Of a DNA stretch of 64,000 bases, positions 25,385 to 37,607 are shown in pieces. Location: contig JAIXWF010000012.1 of the NCBI GenBank assembly GCA_027482185.1, positions 62,001 through 126,000 of the forward strand, read 5' to 3'. The notes under the pieces were generated by a model. That model saw only the letters and a program-made list of their open reading frames with translations. It was not told the DNA's origin and did not search any database. The DNA is from Opitutaceae bacterium (GTDB taxonomy: Bacteria; Verrucomicrobiota; Verrucomicrobiia; Opitutales; Opitutaceae). Made by a program: the position numbers and the translations under genes. Every line of letters starts with the position of its first letter. The stretch's first letter is position 1.

Positions 25385-27067
25385 ATGCCGCCCCTCGCGC
25401 GCCTGCTCGCCTTGGCGCTCGCGTTTTGCCCGATCGCCAACGCCGCCGAAACGCCCGCCGATCCCGCCCCGTCGTCTTCGTCCGCGACCGCCGACTCCGT
25501 CCCGCTCTTCCCCGGCACCGGCGCGCACACGCGTCCCGTCACCGGTGCCTCGCCGCTCGCCCAACGCTACTTCGACCAGGGCGTCGCCCTGATCACCAAC
25601 TTCAACCACGACGAGGGCCTGCGCTCGATGCAGCACGCCACGTCGCTCTCGCCGGAGGCCCCGTTGCTCTGGTGGGGCGTCGCCCTCGCCTGCAGCCCGC
25701 ACATCAACGCCACCGGCGTGTCCGCCGAACGCGCCGCCCTCGCCTGGCAGGCCCTCGACCGCGCCGACGCCGTCGCCGCCGCCGGCACCCCCGCCGAACG
25801 CGCCCTCATCCGCGCCGCCCGCACCCATTTCGCCGCCGACCCGAAAGCCCCGCGCCGCCCCCTCGACGAAGCCTACGCCTCCGCCATGCGCGAGGTCTGG
25901 CGCGAATTCCCCCGCGACGCCGACATCGGCGCCTGGTTCGCCGAAGCCCTCATGGTCCTCCGCCCCTGGGACCTCTGGCATCCCGATGGTTCGCCCAAGC
26001 CCGGCACCGACGAGGTCGTCGGCGTGCTCGACGCCGTCCTCCGCCTCACGCCCCGCCATCCGCTCGGCAACCATCTCGCCGTCCACGCCCACGAGGCCTC
26101 GGCGTATCCGGAAAAGGCCGACGTCGCCGCCGACCGGCTCCGCGTCATCGCCCCCGGGCTCGGCCACCTCGTCCACATGGCCTCGCACATCGACGTGCGC
26201 CGCGGGCGTTGGGACGAAGCCATTCTCGTCAACCAGCGAGCCATCGAGATCGACCTCGCCTATGTCGCCGCGGCCGGCCGCAAACAGGGCAACTACCTCG
26301 GCTACATGGCGCACGACTACCACATGCTCTGCTTCGCCGCCATGATGTCGGGCCGCGGCGCCCTCGCCGCGAAAATCATGGACGACCTCTTCGTCCGCCA
26401 GCCGCCCGAATGGCAGCGCGACTCCGCGGCCGCCGACGGCTTCCACGCCATGCGCTTCGATGTGATGAAGCGCTTCGGCAAATGGGACGAGATTCTCGCC
26501 GCCCCCGAACCGGCGGAGAAACTCGGCCACGCCCGCGCCTGGCGTTTCCTTGCCCGCGGCATCGCCCGCGCCGCCCGCGGCGACCCCGTCGGCGCCCGCG
26601 CCGAGCAGGCCGACTTCGTCGCCGCCCGCGCCAAACTTCCGCCCAAGGCCGAGTACCGGAAGAACCCGCTCAAGGACGTGATGGACATCGCCGCCGGGCT
26701 CCTCGAAGGCGAAATCCTCCTTGCCGAAGGCAAACCCGAGCCCGCCTTCGCCGCTCTCCGCGGCGCCATCGCGCGCGAGGACAAATTGCGTTACGCCGAA
26801 CCGCCCGCCTGGGCCCAGCCCGTGCGCCACGCCCTCGGCGCCGCGCTCATGCAACGCGGCCGCTTCGCCGAGGCCGAACTCGTCTACCGCGAGGACCTCG
26901 CCCGCTATCCCGACAACGGCTGGTCCCTCTACGGCCTCGCCCGCAGTCTCCGGTTGCAAAAGAAGGATCCCGCCGACGCCGACCGCCTCGAGGCCCGCTT
27001 CCGCGAAGTCTGGGCCCACGCCGACGTCGAGCTCACGTCCTCCTGCCTCTGCCTTCCCGGGCAATGA
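25385..27067 (+). CDS. secreted TPR-like protein with conserved histidine motifs
   Basis: 560 residues. Signal peptide [22 protein letters not shown], then TPR-like helical pairs. Distinctive conserved-looking segments are [27 protein letters not shown] (residues ~70-96), [21 protein letters not shown] (~222-242), [21 protein letters not shown] (~255-275), [16 protein letters not shown] and the C-terminal [25 protein letters not shown]. The clustered His/Met residues suggest a possible metal site. I recognise the general TPR family but no assigned function. Start could also be GTG at 25373. The gene lies 74 bases before hypE on the same strand, but a role in hydrogenase assembly would be speculation. 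Confidence 0.75.
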   Translation: MPPLARLLALALAFCPIANAAETPADPAPSSSSATADSVPLFPGTGAHTRPVTGASPLAQRYFDQGVALITNFNHDEGLRSMQHATSLSPEAPLLWWGVALACSPHINATGVSAERAALAWQALDRADAVAAAGTPAERALIRAARTHFAADPKAPRRPLDEAYASAMREVWREFPRDADIGAWFAEALMVLRPWDLWHPDGSPKPGTDEVVGVLDAVLRLTPRHPLGNHLAVHAHEASAYPEKADVAADRLRVIAPGLGHLVHMASHIDVRRGRWDEAILVNQRAIEIDLAYVAAAGRKQGNYLGYMAHDYHMLCFAAMMSGRGALAAKIMDDLFVRQPPEWQRDSAAADGFHAMRFDVMKRFGKWDEILAAPEPAEKLGHARAWRFLARGIARAARGDPVGARAEQADFVAARAKLPPKAEYRKNPLKDVMDIAAGLLEGEILLAEGKPEPAFAALRGAIAREDKLRYAEPPAWAQPVRHALGAALMQRGRFAEAELVYREDLARYPDNGWSLYGLARSLRLQKKDPADADRLEARFREVWAHADVELTSSCLCLPGQ

Positions 27068-27140
27068 GCCGCGCAAGATCCGCGCAGTCTTTGTCCGCGG
27101 GCACGTAGGCGCGGCCCCGGCGGCCCGCTACCTTGGGCCC

Positions 27141-28211
27141 GTGTCAGCCCCCACCCCGACCGTTGCCGCCGCTTTGTCGTCGTGTCCCGTCCCGCACGCC
27201 CACCGCACGGAGATCACCGTCGGCCACGGCGGCGGCGGCCGGCTCACCCAGGATTTGATCGACGGCATCTTCCGGCCGGCCTTCTCCGGCCCGCAGACGG
27301 GCGTCGCCCATGACGGCGCCACCTTGCATCTCGGCGCCTCGCGCCTCGCCTTCACCACCGACGCCCATGTCGTCAGCCCGCTCTTCTTTCCCGGCAGCGA
27401 CATCGGCAAAATTGCCGTCAACGGCACCGTCAACGACCTCGCCATGTGCGGCGCCAGGCCGCTCTGGCTCAGCGCCGCCTTTGTCCTCGAGGAAGGATTT
27501 CCGATCGAAACGCTGCGCCGCGTCGCGGCCTCGATGCAGGCCGCCGCCGCCGCCGCCGGCGTCGCGATTGTCACCGGCGACACGAAGGTCGTCGAACGCG
27601 GCAAAGGCGACGGCCTCTACGTCACAACCGCCGGTGTCGGCGTGATCGAGCACGCGCTCGCGATCTCGCCCACCAGCGTGCGGGCCGGCGATGCCGTCTT
27701 GATCAGCGGCGACATCGGCCGCCACGGCATGGCCATCATGGCCACCCGCGAAAGTTTGTCGTTCGAAAGCCCCATCGAGAGCGATTGCGCGCCCCTCCAT
27801 GCGCACGTGGCCGCCCTGCTCGCCGCCGGCCTCGACGTGCATTGCCTCCGCGACCTTACGCGCGGCGGGCTCGCCACGTCTTTGGTGGAAATTGCCGAGG
27901 GCGCCGGTCTCGCCATCGGCATCGACGAAACCGCCGTGCCCGTGACCGAACTCGTGCGCGGCGCCTGCGAGATCCTCGGCCTCGAACCCGTCTACGTCGC
28001 CAACGAAGGCTGCTTCGTCTGTATTCTGCCCGCCGCGCAAGCCGCGGCCGCCCTCGCGATTTTGCAACGCCATCAAGGCACCGGCGAACCGCCCGCGCTG
28101 ATCGGCACCGTGAAAGCCGGCCCCGCCGGCCAAGTCACGCTTCGCAGCGTGATCGGCGCCGAACGCGTGCTCGACCGCCTCAGCGGCGAACAACTCCCGC
28201 GGATCTGCTGA
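27141..28211 (+). CDS. hypE: hydrogenase maturation factor HypE
   Basis: Carbamoyl dehydratase that, with HypF, converts carbamoyl to the cyanide ligand of the [NiFe] active site. 356 residues. [17 protein letters not shown] near residues 29-45, [51 protein letters not shown] (typical ATP-binding N-domain, ~57-107), [13 protein letters not shown], and the C-terminal PRIC ending whose cysteine carries the thiocyanate. Start GTG 27141. Unlike hypABFCD it is on the plus strand and converges with hypD, with a heptad array between. Confidence 0.95.
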   Translation: MSAPTPTVAAALSSCPVPHAHRTEITVGHGGGGRLTQDLIDGIFRPAFSGPQTGVAHDGATLHLGASRLAFTTDAHVVSPLFFPGSDIGKIAVNGTVNDLAMCGARPLWLSAAFVLEEGFPIETLRRVAASMQAAAAAAGVAIVTGDTKVVERGKGDGLYVTTAGVGVIEHALAISPTSVRAGDAVLISGDIGRHGMAIMATRESLSFESPIESDCAPLHAHVAALLAAGLDVHCLRDLTRGGLATSLVEIAEGAGLAIGIDETAVPVTELVRGACEILGLEPVYVANEGCFVCILPAAQAAAALAILQRHQGTGEPPALIGTVKAGPAGQVTLRSVIGAERVLDRLSGEQLPRIC

Positions 28212-28254
28212 GCGCCTTGCGCCGCGCGCCCGATGGAGCCCGGGCTCAGCAGAT

Positions 28255-28364
28255 TTTAGCTCTCAGCTTTCAGCGTTCAGCTTGGCGCCTGCGGTTTCCC
28301 TCCTAAGGCCCCGCCTTGCGCTCTCCGGCTCGGAACTTTCAACCTTCAACTTTCAGCCTTCAAC
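28255..28364. repeat. heptad arrays between hypE and hypD
   Basis: Left block 28255-28281 (AGCTCTC AGCTTTC AGCGTTC AGC) and right block 28334-28364 (AACTTTC AACCTTC AACTTTC AGCCTTC AAC). On the minus strand the hypD TGA stop is part of a TTGAAGG unit of the right block. Confidence 0.75.
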
Positions 28365-29469
28365 GGGCGGCGCCAGCGGCCGCCGCCCGATGCCGATATC
28401 GGTAATACGCCGCACAGGCCCCTTCGCTCGAGACCATCGGCGCGCCGAGCGGATGCTCCGGTTTGCAGGTCGTGCCGAACGCCGGGCAATGGTGCGGTTT
28501 GCTGATTCCCCGCATGATCGCCCCGCTGATGCAGACCGCATCCGCGCCGATGCCCGCCGCCGCCGGCGCATGCCGGCGCACCGCGTCGTAGGCCGCAAAC
28601 TCCGCCCGCACCGCGAGCCCGCTCCGCGGTATCGTGCCGAGCCCGCGCCATTCGCGGTCGGAGATTTCGAAAACGGTCTCGACGATCGCCCGGGCCGTCG
28701 CGTTGCCGTCGGCCTTCACCGCCCGCGAGTACGCGTTCTCGGTCTCCGCCCGGCCGCTCTCCAATTGCTGCACACAACGCAGAATCCCCTCGAGGATATC
28801 GACCGGCTCGAAGCCCGTCACGATGATCGGCGTCCGGAATTCGCGCGCGATCGGGCCGTACTCGCCCGTCCCCATGATGGCGCACACATGCCCTGCCGCC
28901 AAAAAACCCTGCACCCGGTTGTCCGGCGCGCCCAGAATCGCCCGCATCGCCGGCGGCACGAGCACATGCGAAGTGAGAATCGAGAAATTCGGCGCTTGCT
29001 CGCGCTGCGCCCGCAGCACTGCGAGCGCGTTGGCCGGTGCCGTCGTTTCGAATCCCACGGCAAAAAACACGACCTGCCGGCCCGGGTTTTCCAGCGCCAC
29101 CGTCACCGCATCCAGCGGCGAATACACGATCCGCACGTCCGCGCCCCGCGCCTTGGCGGTGAGCAAATCGATCGTGCTGCCCGGCACGCGCAGCATGTCG
29201 CCGAACGAGCACAGAATGAACCCCGGCCGCAGCGCGAGCTCGACAGCCTGGTCGATCAGTTCCGCCGACGTCACGCACACCGGGCAACCGGGCCCGTGCA
29301 CGAGCGTGATTTCCGGCGGCAGCAACTCATCCAGGCCAAACTTCACGATCGCGTGCGTCTGCCCGCCGCAGATTTCCATGATCGTCCACGGCCGCGTCAC
29401 GGTCTTCCGCACCGTTTCCGCCAACTGCCGCACGAGGGCGGCGTCCCGGTATTCGTCGACGTACTTCAT
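28360..29469 (-). CDS. hypD: hydrogenase maturation factor HypD
   Basis: Iron-sulfur scaffold that, with HypC, carries the Fe(CN)2CO unit. 369 residues. Key segments: [41 protein letters not shown] (residues ~27-68, including the active-site cysteines in EICGGQTH and GPGCPVC), [34 protein letters not shown] and the C-terminal cluster region with [34 protein letters not shown] at 29469 overlaps the hypC TGA. The stop codon falls within a heptad repeat. Confidence 0.96.
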   Translation of the reverse strand: MKYVDEYRDAALVRQLAETVRKTVTRPWTIMEICGGQTHAIVKFGLDELLPPEITLVHGPGCPVCVTSAELIDQAVELALRPGFILCSFGDMLRVPGSTIDLLTAKARGADVRIVYSPLDAVTVALENPGRQVVFFAVGFETTAPANALAVLRAQREQAPNFSILTSHVLVPPAMRAILGAPDNRVQGFLAAGHVCAIMGTGEYGPIAREFRTPIIVTGFEPVDILEGILRCVQQLESGRAETENAYSRAVKADGNATARAIVETVFEISDREWRGLGTIPRSGLAVRAEFAAYDAVRRHAPAAAGIGADAVCISGAIMRGISKPHHCPAFGTTCKPEHPLGAPMVSSEGACAAYYRYRHRAAAAGAAR

Positions 29470-29750
29470 GGCCGCGCCTCCGGCACCGTAGCCGGCGGCG
29501 ATTCGCTGGGCTCGATGCCGTCCAATTCGCCCATTTGTTTCAGGTAAGCGAAAGTCTCCTTCGCCTCGCGCGGATCGATCGTGCTGATCGCGACACCGAC
29601 ATGCACGAGCACGAAGTCGCCGAGCTTGGCCTCGGGAGCGCAGGTGAGGCTCACGCGTTTCACGACGCCGTTGAAACTCACGCGGGCGGAACGCCACACG
29701 GGGTCGTCGCCGCTGATTTCGATGATCTTCCCGGGGACTGCGAGGCACAT
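29466..29750 (-). CDS. hypC: hydrogenase assembly chaperone HypC/HybG
   Basis: 94-residue chaperone. [12 protein letters not shown] at the N-terminus has the essential Cys2 that binds the iron precursor; then [45 protein letters not shown] is the HypC core. The C-terminal 20 residues are an extra proline/glutamate tail. Stop and hypD start overlap as ATGA; hypF ends upstream with a 13-base gap. Confidence 0.95.
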   Translation of the reverse strand: MCLAVPGKIIEISGDDPVWRSARVSFNGVVKRVSLTCAPEAKLGDFVLVHVGVAISTIDPREAKETFAYLKQMGELDGIEPSESPPATVPEARP

Positions 29751-29763
29751 GAGGTTCGAGGGG

Positions 29764-32067
29764 TCAGAGTTTTTCCACCGAAGTGAGTTGCCAGAGCGCG
29801 CCGAGCGCCTGCCCGGCCGCGATACCGCCGTCGTTCGGCGGCAATTCCCGGTGCAGCAGGACCACGAAGCCGGCCGCACGCAGCGCCTCGGCCACGAGGC
29901 CGGCGAGCAGCGCGTTCTGGAAACAGCCGCCGGTGAGCGCCACCGTATCCGCGCCGGAACGACGCGCCACCGCCACCAAGGCCTGCACGAGTCCGCGGTG
30001 GAAGGCCGCGGCCGCCGTTGCCGGGTCGCCGCCGCGGATCGCCGCCTGCCGCACCGCCGGCCGCCAGTCGACCTGCAGGGTCGCCGGCGTGCCGCTCCAT
30101 TCCACTGCAAACGGCAGGGCCGCCGTTTCCCCGCCCGCCCGAATCGCCGCGGCCTCGACCGCCAGCGGCACCTGGCCCTCGAACGCATTCCGGGTGCCGA
30201 GGCCGAGCAGCGCGCCAAAACCGTCGAACAACCGCCCCATGCTGGAGCACACCGGCGAGTTCAGGCCGCGGCCGAGCATCTTTGCCAGCACCTCGCGCTC
30301 CGTTTCGCCGACCCCCAGCCGCTCCGCGAGCGCTGCCCACTCCGGCACTTCCGCCTCGCGGGCCAACGCCAACGCCACGCGTCGGGCGTCGCGAACCGCC
30401 GCCTCGCCGCCCGCCAGCCGGAACGGCCGCAGGTGCCCGAAGCGTTTCGCCGTGCCCTGCTCCAACAAAATGAACTCGCCGCCCCAGATCGTCCCATCCT
30501 CGCCCCAGCCCGTCCCGTCCCAGCAGACCCCGAGCACGCCGTGCGCGGAATGCCGGTGCTCGAGCAGACAGCTGAGCACATGCGCCAGATGATGCTGCAC
30601 GCCGGTCATCGGCAAACCGCTGCGTCGCGCGTACGCGGTCGACGCATAGTCCGGATGCTTGTCGTGCACCACGCCGGCGAATTTCGCGCGGTGCAGCGCG
30701 CCGAGCATCTCGATCGTCCGGCCGAAGAGCGCCTGGGTCGCCGCGTTCCCCAAATCGCCCAGATGCGGGCTGAGCACCAACCGGTCGCCCGCCGCCACCG
30801 CCACCGTGCTCTTCATCTGCGCGCCGACGCACAGCAGGGGCTCGGCAAACGCCGCCGGCAAACCCAGCGGCGTGGGTGCGTAGCCGCGCGCCCGGCGCAG
30901 CGGAATCGGCTCCCCGCGGGCGGTGAATCGCACCACGGAATCGTCCACCGGCCGCGCGATCCCGCGGTCGTGCCCCAGAAAGAGGTCCGCAAGTTCCCCG
31001 AGCCGCGCGCGCGATTCGGCATCGTCGGTGCACAGCGGTTCCTCCGCCGGATTGCCGCTCGTCGCCACCAACGGGCCGGCAAACGCGTTCGCCAACAGCA
31101 CGTGCAACGGCGAGCTCGCCACCATCGCACCGAGCCATGGGTTGCCCGGAGCCACCCCCGCGGCCAACCGCGGTTCGGCGCGCGCCCGCAGCAGCACGAT
31201 CGGCGCCGCCGGCGACTCGAGCAGCCGCACCGCGGCGGCATCCGTCTCCGCAAAGACCGCAACGTCCGCCCCCGCGGCAAACAGCACCGCGAACGGCTTC
31301 TCGTCGCGCTGTTTCCGCATCCGCAGCGCCGACACCGCCGCCCCATTGCGCGCGTCCGCCATCAGATGGAAACCGCCGATGCCCTTCACCGCCACGATGC
31401 GGCCGGCTTTCAGGGCGGTCGCCGCCGCCTCAATCGCGGCTCCGTCCCGGCCCAGCACGGTCCCCGCCGGATCCGTCAGTGCGAGCCGCGGCCCGCAGAC
31501 GGGGCACGCATTGGGCTGCGCGTGGTGCCGCCGCCCGGCGGGATCGTCGTATTCGGCTTGGCACGACGGGCACATGGCGAAAGCCCGCATGGTCGTCGCC
31601 GGCCGGTCGTACGGCAGCGCCTCAAGGATGGAATAGCGCGGCCCGCACTGCGTGCAATTGACGAACGGGTAGCCGTGCCGCCGGTCCGCCGGATCGGCCA
31701 GCTCGCGCCGGCAATCGGGGCACAGCGCGAGATCGGGCGGTGCGGCCGTTTCGACCGCCGCCCCTTCCGGATCGCTCGCCATGATCTCGAAGCCCGGCGA
31801 CGGCACACTTTCCGGCGACGGCACCGGCAGCCGTTCGACCGCCGTCACGCGGGCGGCCCGCGGCGCCGCGGTCCGGATCTCATGCGCCAGACCGTCGATC
31901 GCCTCCGCGGGTCCCGTGGCCCGGACCAGCACCCCCTGCGGGTCGTTGCGGACCCAGCCGCGCAGCCCCAGCCGCCGCGCGGTCTGCAGCACGAACGGCC
32001 GGAACCCGACGCCCTGCACGGTGCCCCGCACGCGGAGCATCACCTCGGCCGATTCGGGGGCGTTCAT
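29764..32067 (-). CDS. hypF: carbamoyltransferase HypF
   Basis: Makes the thiocarbamate on HypE from carbamoyl phosphate and ATP. 767 residues with all expected domains: acylphosphatase-like N-terminus (LRVRGTVQGVGFRPFVLQTARRLGLRGWVRN, residues ~10-41), two zinc-finger pairs (CPDCRRELADPADRRHGYPFVNCTQCG and CPSCQAEYDDPAGRRHHAQPNACPVCG), YrdC-like domain (KGIGGFHLMADARN), and the Kae1-like carbamoyl transferase domain (VQHHLAHVLSCLLEH, CWDGTGWGEDGTIWGGEF, LTGGCFQNALL). Start ATG 32067 (MNAPESAEVMLRV) rather than the longer ORF that runs into hypB. Confidence 0.96.
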   Translation of the reverse strand: MNAPESAEVMLRVRGTVQGVGFRPFVLQTARRLGLRGWVRNDPQGVLVRATGPAEAIDGLAHEIRTAAPRAARVTAVERLPVPSPESVPSPGFEIMASDPEGAAVETAAPPDLALCPDCRRELADPADRRHGYPFVNCTQCGPRYSILEALPYDRPATTMRAFAMCPSCQAEYDDPAGRRHHAQPNACPVCGPRLALTDPAGTVLGRDGAAIEAAATALKAGRIVAVKGIGGFHLMADARNGAAVSALRMRKQRDEKPFAVLFAAGADVAVFAETDAAAVRLLESPAAPIVLLRARAEPRLAAGVAPGNPWLGAMVASSPLHVLLANAFAGPLVATSGNPAEEPLCTDDAESRARLGELADLFLGHDRGIARPVDDSVVRFTARGEPIPLRRARGYAPTPLGLPAAFAEPLLCVGAQMKSTVAVAAGDRLVLSPHLGDLGNAATQALFGRTIEMLGALHRAKFAGVVHDKHPDYASTAYARRSGLPMTGVQHHLAHVLSCLLEHRHSAHGVLGVCWDGTGWGEDGTIWGGEFILLEQGTAKRFGHLRPFRLAGGEAAVRDARRVALALAREAEVPEWAALAERLGVGETEREVLAKMLGRGLNSPVCSSMGRLFDGFGALLGLGTRNAFEGQVPLAVEAAAIRAGGETAALPFAVEWSGTPATLQVDWRPAVRQAAIRGGDPATAAAAFHRGLVQALVAVARRSGADTVALTGGCFQNALLAGLVAEALRAAGFVVLLHRELPPNDGGIAAGQALGALWQLTSVEKL

Positions 32068-32083
32068 GGCCGGAAGGTTCGAT

Positions 32084-32857
32084 TCAGGCCGGCGGCAGCG
32101 CGGCCCGGAGCACCTCGTACCAATCGGCCAGCCCTTCGCCGCTGCGCGCCGAGACCTCGATGAGTTTAGCCTGCGGCGCGATGCGCCGCACATTCTCGGC
32201 GGCCAACTTGCGATCGAAACCGAGCGCGTCGGCCACGTCGACTTTGGTCATCAGCACGATGTGGGCGGTCTTGAAAATCGGCGGGTACTTCAGCGGCTTC
32301 TCCTCGCCTTCCGTTGTCGAAAGCAACACGACGCGCAGCGTTTCCCCGAGATCGAATTCCGCCGGACAGACGAGGTTGCCGACGTTCTCGATGAAGAGCA
32401 CGCGCACCCCGGCGAGGTCGAGCGCCCCGGCACTCTTCGCCACCATTTCGGCGTCGAGATGGCACGCTGTTCCCGTCGTGATCTGTGCGACCGGCGCATG
32501 GCTGCGCGCCAGCCGCCGCGCATCGTTGTCGGTCTCGAGGTCGCCGACGACCACGGCACACCGCGTCGTCAGGCCGAATTCGTCCAACGTGCGCCCGAGC
32601 AGCGTCGTCTTCCCGGCCCCGGGCGAAGAGACGAGGTTGAGCGCGAGCATCCGCCGGCGCGCGAACTCCGCGCGGTTCTGCGCTGCCTGGCGGTCGTTTT
32701 TAGCGAGCAGCGGGATGCGCAAGTCGACGGCCTTGGCCGGCGGTTCAGGCGCCGGCGCGGCCGGGGCGGAGGTCGCTCGCAACAGGCCGGGCGCAAGGAC
32801 GCTCAGCACTTTGATTCCGAAGGGCACCGCGGTGCCGCAGCCGCATTCGACGCACAT
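32084..32857 (-). CDS. hypB: hydrogenase nickel incorporation GTPase HypB
   Basis: SIMIBI-class GTPase that delivers nickel to the large subunit with HypA. 257 residues. The N-terminus MCVECGCG has the high-affinity CxxCGC nickel motif. P-loop SSPGAGKTTLL (residues ~74-84), ETDNDARRLAR switch region, GTACHLDAEMV (metal Cys and His), ENVGNLVCPAEFDLGE, and MTKVDVADALGFD for guanine binding. No histidine-rich nickel-storage stretch. The hypA stop and hypB start are adjacent (2-base gap). Confidence 0.96.
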   Translation of the reverse strand: MCVECGCGTAVPFGIKVLSVLAPGLLRATSAPAAPAPEPPAKAVDLRIPLLAKNDRQAAQNRAEFARRRMLALNLVSSPGAGKTTLLGRTLDEFGLTTRCAVVVGDLETDNDARRLARSHAPVAQITTGTACHLDAEMVAKSAGALDLAGVRVLFIENVGNLVCPAEFDLGETLRVVLLSTTEGEEKPLKYPPIFKTAHIVLMTKVDVADALGFDRKLAAENVRRIAPQAKLIEVSARSGEGLADWYEVLRAALPPA

Positions 32858-32859
32858 GG

Positions 32860-33204
32860 TCAGGTCATTTCGATCCGGGCGAGTTCCAGTTCGCGTCCCT
32901 GCCGCAGGTCCGCGCACAGCGCGCGGCAGCGGGGACATGTAAAGACAAAGCCGCCCGCGACGTCGAAGTCCGCCGCGCAATCCGCGCAGTGCACGCGGGC
33001 CGGCACGTTTTCCACGGCCAATTCCGCGCCGTCCGCCGGCGTGCCGCGGCTCACGATCTCGAAGGCGAACCGCAACGCCTGCGGCTCGACGCCCGCGAGC
33101 GCGCCGATGCGCAGCACGATGCGGTGCACCTGCCGGGCGCCGTGTTCGCGGGCCTGGGCGAGCACCGTGCTCATCGCCGATTCCATGATGCCGAGCTCGT
33201 GCAT
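32860..33204 (-). CDS. hypA: hydrogenase nickel metallochaperone HypA
   Basis: 114 residues. MHELGIMESAMS has the nickel-binding His2 and Glu3. The zinc site is formed by two CxxC pairs, HCADC (residues ~75-78) and FTCPRC (~91-94). First gene of the minus-strand hypABFCD operon, divergent from the hydrogenase structural genes across a 199-base promoter region. Confidence 0.95.
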   Translation of the reverse strand: MHELGIMESAMSTVLAQAREHGARQVHRIVLRIGALAGVEPQALRFAFEIVSRGTPADGAELAVENVPARVHCADCAADFDVAGGFVFTCPRCRALCADLRQGRELELARIEMT

Positions 33205-33403
33205 GGGGTCGCTGGCACGAGTGCGCCCTTCCCGCGCGGAGGTCGAGTCCGCACCGCCGAATCGCCAAGAACTGCGCAGCCTTGGCCAAGCCGCGCCCTA
33301 AAGCCCGGCCGCGAGTCTGCTACCTTCGCCGCACCCCGGGACCGGACCCGCCGTCCGTTCTCCCTTCCGCCCCGCCGTTATTGTTTCCGTCCCCGACCGT
33401 ACC

Positions 33404-34566
33404 ATGTCCCTCGCCTCCGCTCCTTCCGAAACAGTTCCGACCGTCTACGAGCAGATCGCCTCGCGCGGCGTCTCCCGCCGCGAGTTCCTCCAGTTCTGCG
33501 GCTGGATGGCCGCCTGTATCGGACTCGACAATACCGCCTCGGCCCAGATCGCCCGCGCCCTCGAGACCAAGAAACGGATCCCCGTGGTCTGGATGCATTT
33601 CCAGGAATGCACCTGCTGCAGCGAATCGTTCCTGCGCTCCTCGCATCCGATCGTCGCCGACATCCTGCTCGACAAGATCTCGCTCGACTACTCCGAGACG
33701 CTGCTCGCCGCCTCCGGCGACCAGGCGGAAAAGTGCCTCCACGACACGATTACCAAATACAAAGGCGAGTACCTCGTGCTGATCGAGGGTTCCGTCCCGA
33801 CCGGCGCCGAAGGCGCCTACTGCTGCGTCGGCGGCAAGAGCGCCGAGCAGATCCTCGAGGAGGTCGCCAAGGACGCCAAGGCCGTCATCGCCTGGGGCAA
33901 CTGCGCCAGCTCCGGCTGCGTGCAGGCCGCCAAGCCGAATCCCACCGGCGCCACGCCCATCCACAAATTGCTCCACGGCAAACCGCTCGTGAACGTCCAG
34001 GGTTGCCCGCCCATCGCCGAGGTCATGGCCGGCGTGCTCGTCCATCTCCTCACGTTCGATCGTATCCCGCAACTGGATGCGCTCGGCCGGCCGAAAGCCT
34101 TCTACTCGCGCCGCGTCCACGACACCTGCTACCGCCGGCCCAACTACGACGCCGGCCTCTTCGTCGAGTCCTTCGACGACGAGAACGCCCGCAAGGGCTA
34201 CTGCCTCTACAAGATGGGCTGCCGCGGGCCGACCACCTACAATTCCTGCGGCGTCATCCGCTGGAACGGCGGCGTCAGTTTCCCGATCCAGGCCGGCCAC
34301 GGCTGCATCGGTTGCTCCGAATCCAACTTCTGGGACCAGGGTCCGTTCTACCAGCGCCTCGCGTCCTTCCCCGGCTTCGGCATCGAGACCACCGCGGACC
34401 AGATCGGCCTCGGTCTCGGCGCCGCCACGGTCGCGGGCATCGCCGCCCACGCCGTCATGACCAACATCCGCAAACGCCACGATATCGGCGAGCATCCGGG
34501 CGAATCGTCCGACCTCGCGCCGCCCTCGGCGGCGCACGAGGCCGACCGGCCGAAGGAGGACCGCTC

Positions 34567-34570
<4 letters not shown>
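33404..34570 (+). CDS. hyaA: [NiFe]-hydrogenase group 1 small subunit, oxygen-tolerant type
   Basis: Electron-transfer subunit carrying three Fe-S clusters, exported as a folded dimer by Tat. 388 residues. The Tat signal is SRREFLQFCGWMAACIGL (residues ~24-41). The proximal cluster region ECTCCSESF contains the extra cysteine of oxygen-tolerant enzymes, and GAYCCVGG supplies the second one (position equivalent to C120 of Escherichia coli HyaA), so a [4Fe-3S] cluster is predicted. Medial/distal motifs CYKMGC, YNSC and SFPIQAGHGCIGC (proline in the medial site, giving [3Fe-4S]) match group 1d. A C-terminal membrane anchor (IGLGLGAATVAGIAAHAVM) precedes a charged tail. Stop overlaps the large-subunit start. 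Confidence 0.95.
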
Positions 34571-36291
<1,721 letters not shown>

Positions 36292-36305
36292 ACCGGAGCC
36301 CGATT

Positions 36306-37079
36306 ATGAGCGCCGACCACACCGCCCCGATTCCGCACGTTTCGGAATTCAAACGCGTCTACGTCTGGGAACTGCCCGTCCGGTTCTACCATTGGGTCAA
36401 CGCGCTCTGCATTCTGGTCCTCACCGTGACCGGAATTCTGATCGCGCACCCGCCCGCCATCGCGAGCGCGGCGGAGGCCTCGTTCGGATATTGGTTCGGG
36501 ATCAACCGCTTCATCCACTTCGCGTTCGCGTACCTGTTTTTCTTCAACTTCGCGTTCCGGATCTACTGGGGCTTCGTCGGCAACCGCTTCGCGGATTGGC
36601 GAAACTTCTTCCCGCTTCGCCGCGCGCAGTTCCGCCAGGTCGTCGACGTCCTCCGCGTCGATATCCTCCAGGCCCAGGACAAACCGATCATGGCCGTCGG
36701 CCACAACGCCGTCGCCTACTTCACCTACTTCGCGATGTTCTGGGTCTTCGTTTTCCAGGTCGTCAGCGGCTTCGCGATGTACGCGTCGATGAGCACGTCG
36801 TGGTTCCCGCAGCTCTTCGCCTGGGCCGTCCCGCTCTTCGGCGGCGACTACGCGCTGCGCGCCTGGCACTACAACGCGATGTGGTTCTTCGGTCTCTTCA
36901 CCGTCGTCCACGTGTATCTGGTTTTCTACCACGACTACGTCGAGGGCCACGGCGTCATGTCCTCCATGGTCGGCGGCTGGAAATTCCTCCACGCCGATGT
37001 CCTCAAGGGCAGCGGCAAATCCTGGTTCTCCACCAAGCCGGCCCCCGCGCCGAAACCCGCTCCGGCGCCCCGGCGCTGA
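36306..37079 (+). CDS. hyaC: Ni/Fe-hydrogenase b-type cytochrome subunit
   Basis: Membrane di-haem cytochrome b that passes electrons from the small subunit to quinone. 257 residues. Four membrane helices, near residues 30-50, 65-88, 140-165 and 195-220. Candidate haem-ligating histidines are in FYHWVNALC, RFIHFAFAY and HVYLVFYHDYVEGH. The proline-rich C-terminus (APAPKPAPAPRR) is unusual but unlikely to be functional. 14 bases after the large-subunit gene. Confidence 0.94.
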   Translation: MSADHTAPIPHVSEFKRVYVWELPVRFYHWVNALCILVLTVTGILIAHPPAIASAAEASFGYWFGINRFIHFAFAYLFFFNFAFRIYWGFVGNRFADWRNFFPLRRAQFRQVVDVLRVDILQAQDKPIMAVGHNAVAYFTYFAMFWVFVFQVVSGFAMYASMSTSWFPQLFAWAVPLFGGDYALRAWHYNAMWFFGLFTVVHVYLVFYHDYVEGHGVMSSMVGGWKFLHADVLKGSGKSWFSTKPAPAPKPAPAPRR

Positions 37080-37088
37080 CTCCCCGCC

Positions 37089-37607
37089 ATGCTCCTCCTC
37101 GGCGCTCCCGCCGCTCCCTTCGCGCCCGAGACCGTCTGCGCCGCGCCCGTGCTCGTCATCGGCGTCGGCAACTACCTCATGGGCGACGAAGGCGTCGGCG
37201 TGCACCTCCTGCACGCCCTCGAACAACGCGCCCCGTTCCCCGGCGTCCGCCTGATGGACGGCGGCACCGGCGGCGTGAATCTCCTGCCGGAAATGGACGG
37301 CGCCCGCGACATCATCATGATCGACGCGACGCGCGACGGCCTTCCCGCCGGGACCGTCACCCTGCTCCAGCCCCGCTGTCCCGCCGAATTGCCCCGCGGG
37401 CTCTCGGCCCATGACTTCGGGCTCAAGGATCTCTTCGCCGCCGCCGCACTGTTGGGCGATTTCCCGACCGTCCACCTGTTCACAATTTCCGTCGAGACCG
37501 TGAACCCGATGTCGCTCGAACTCTCGCCCGCCGTCGCCGCCGCCCTCCCGGTCGTCCTCGAATCCGTCGTCGCCCTGGCCGCCGATCTCGCCGCCGCCGC
37601 GCCGTGA
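37089..37607 (+). CDS. hyaD: hydrogenase large-subunit maturation endopeptidase
   Basis: HyaD/HybD/HupD-family protease that removes the C-terminal peptide of the large subunit after nickel insertion. 172 residues. VIGVGNYLMGDEGVGVHLL contains the nickel-recognising Glu, LMDGGTGGVNLL the Asp, and LSAHDFGLKDL the His of the family triad. Its stop overlaps the GTG start of the next gene by four bases. Confidence 0.94.
   Translation: MLLLGAPAAPFAPETVCAAPVLVIGVGNYLMGDEGVGVHLLHALEQRAPFPGVRLMDGGTGGVNLLPEMDGARDIIMIDATRDGLPAGTVTLLQPRCPAELPRGLSAHDFGLKDLFAAAALLGDFPTVHLFTISVETVNPMSLELSPAVAAALPVVLESVVALAADLAAAAP

Noticed and set aside
33213-33227. TGGCACGAGTGCGC resembling a sigma-54 promoter between hypA and hyaA
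   Set aside because: The GG-GC spacing is one base too short, which normally abolishes sigma-54 recognition.
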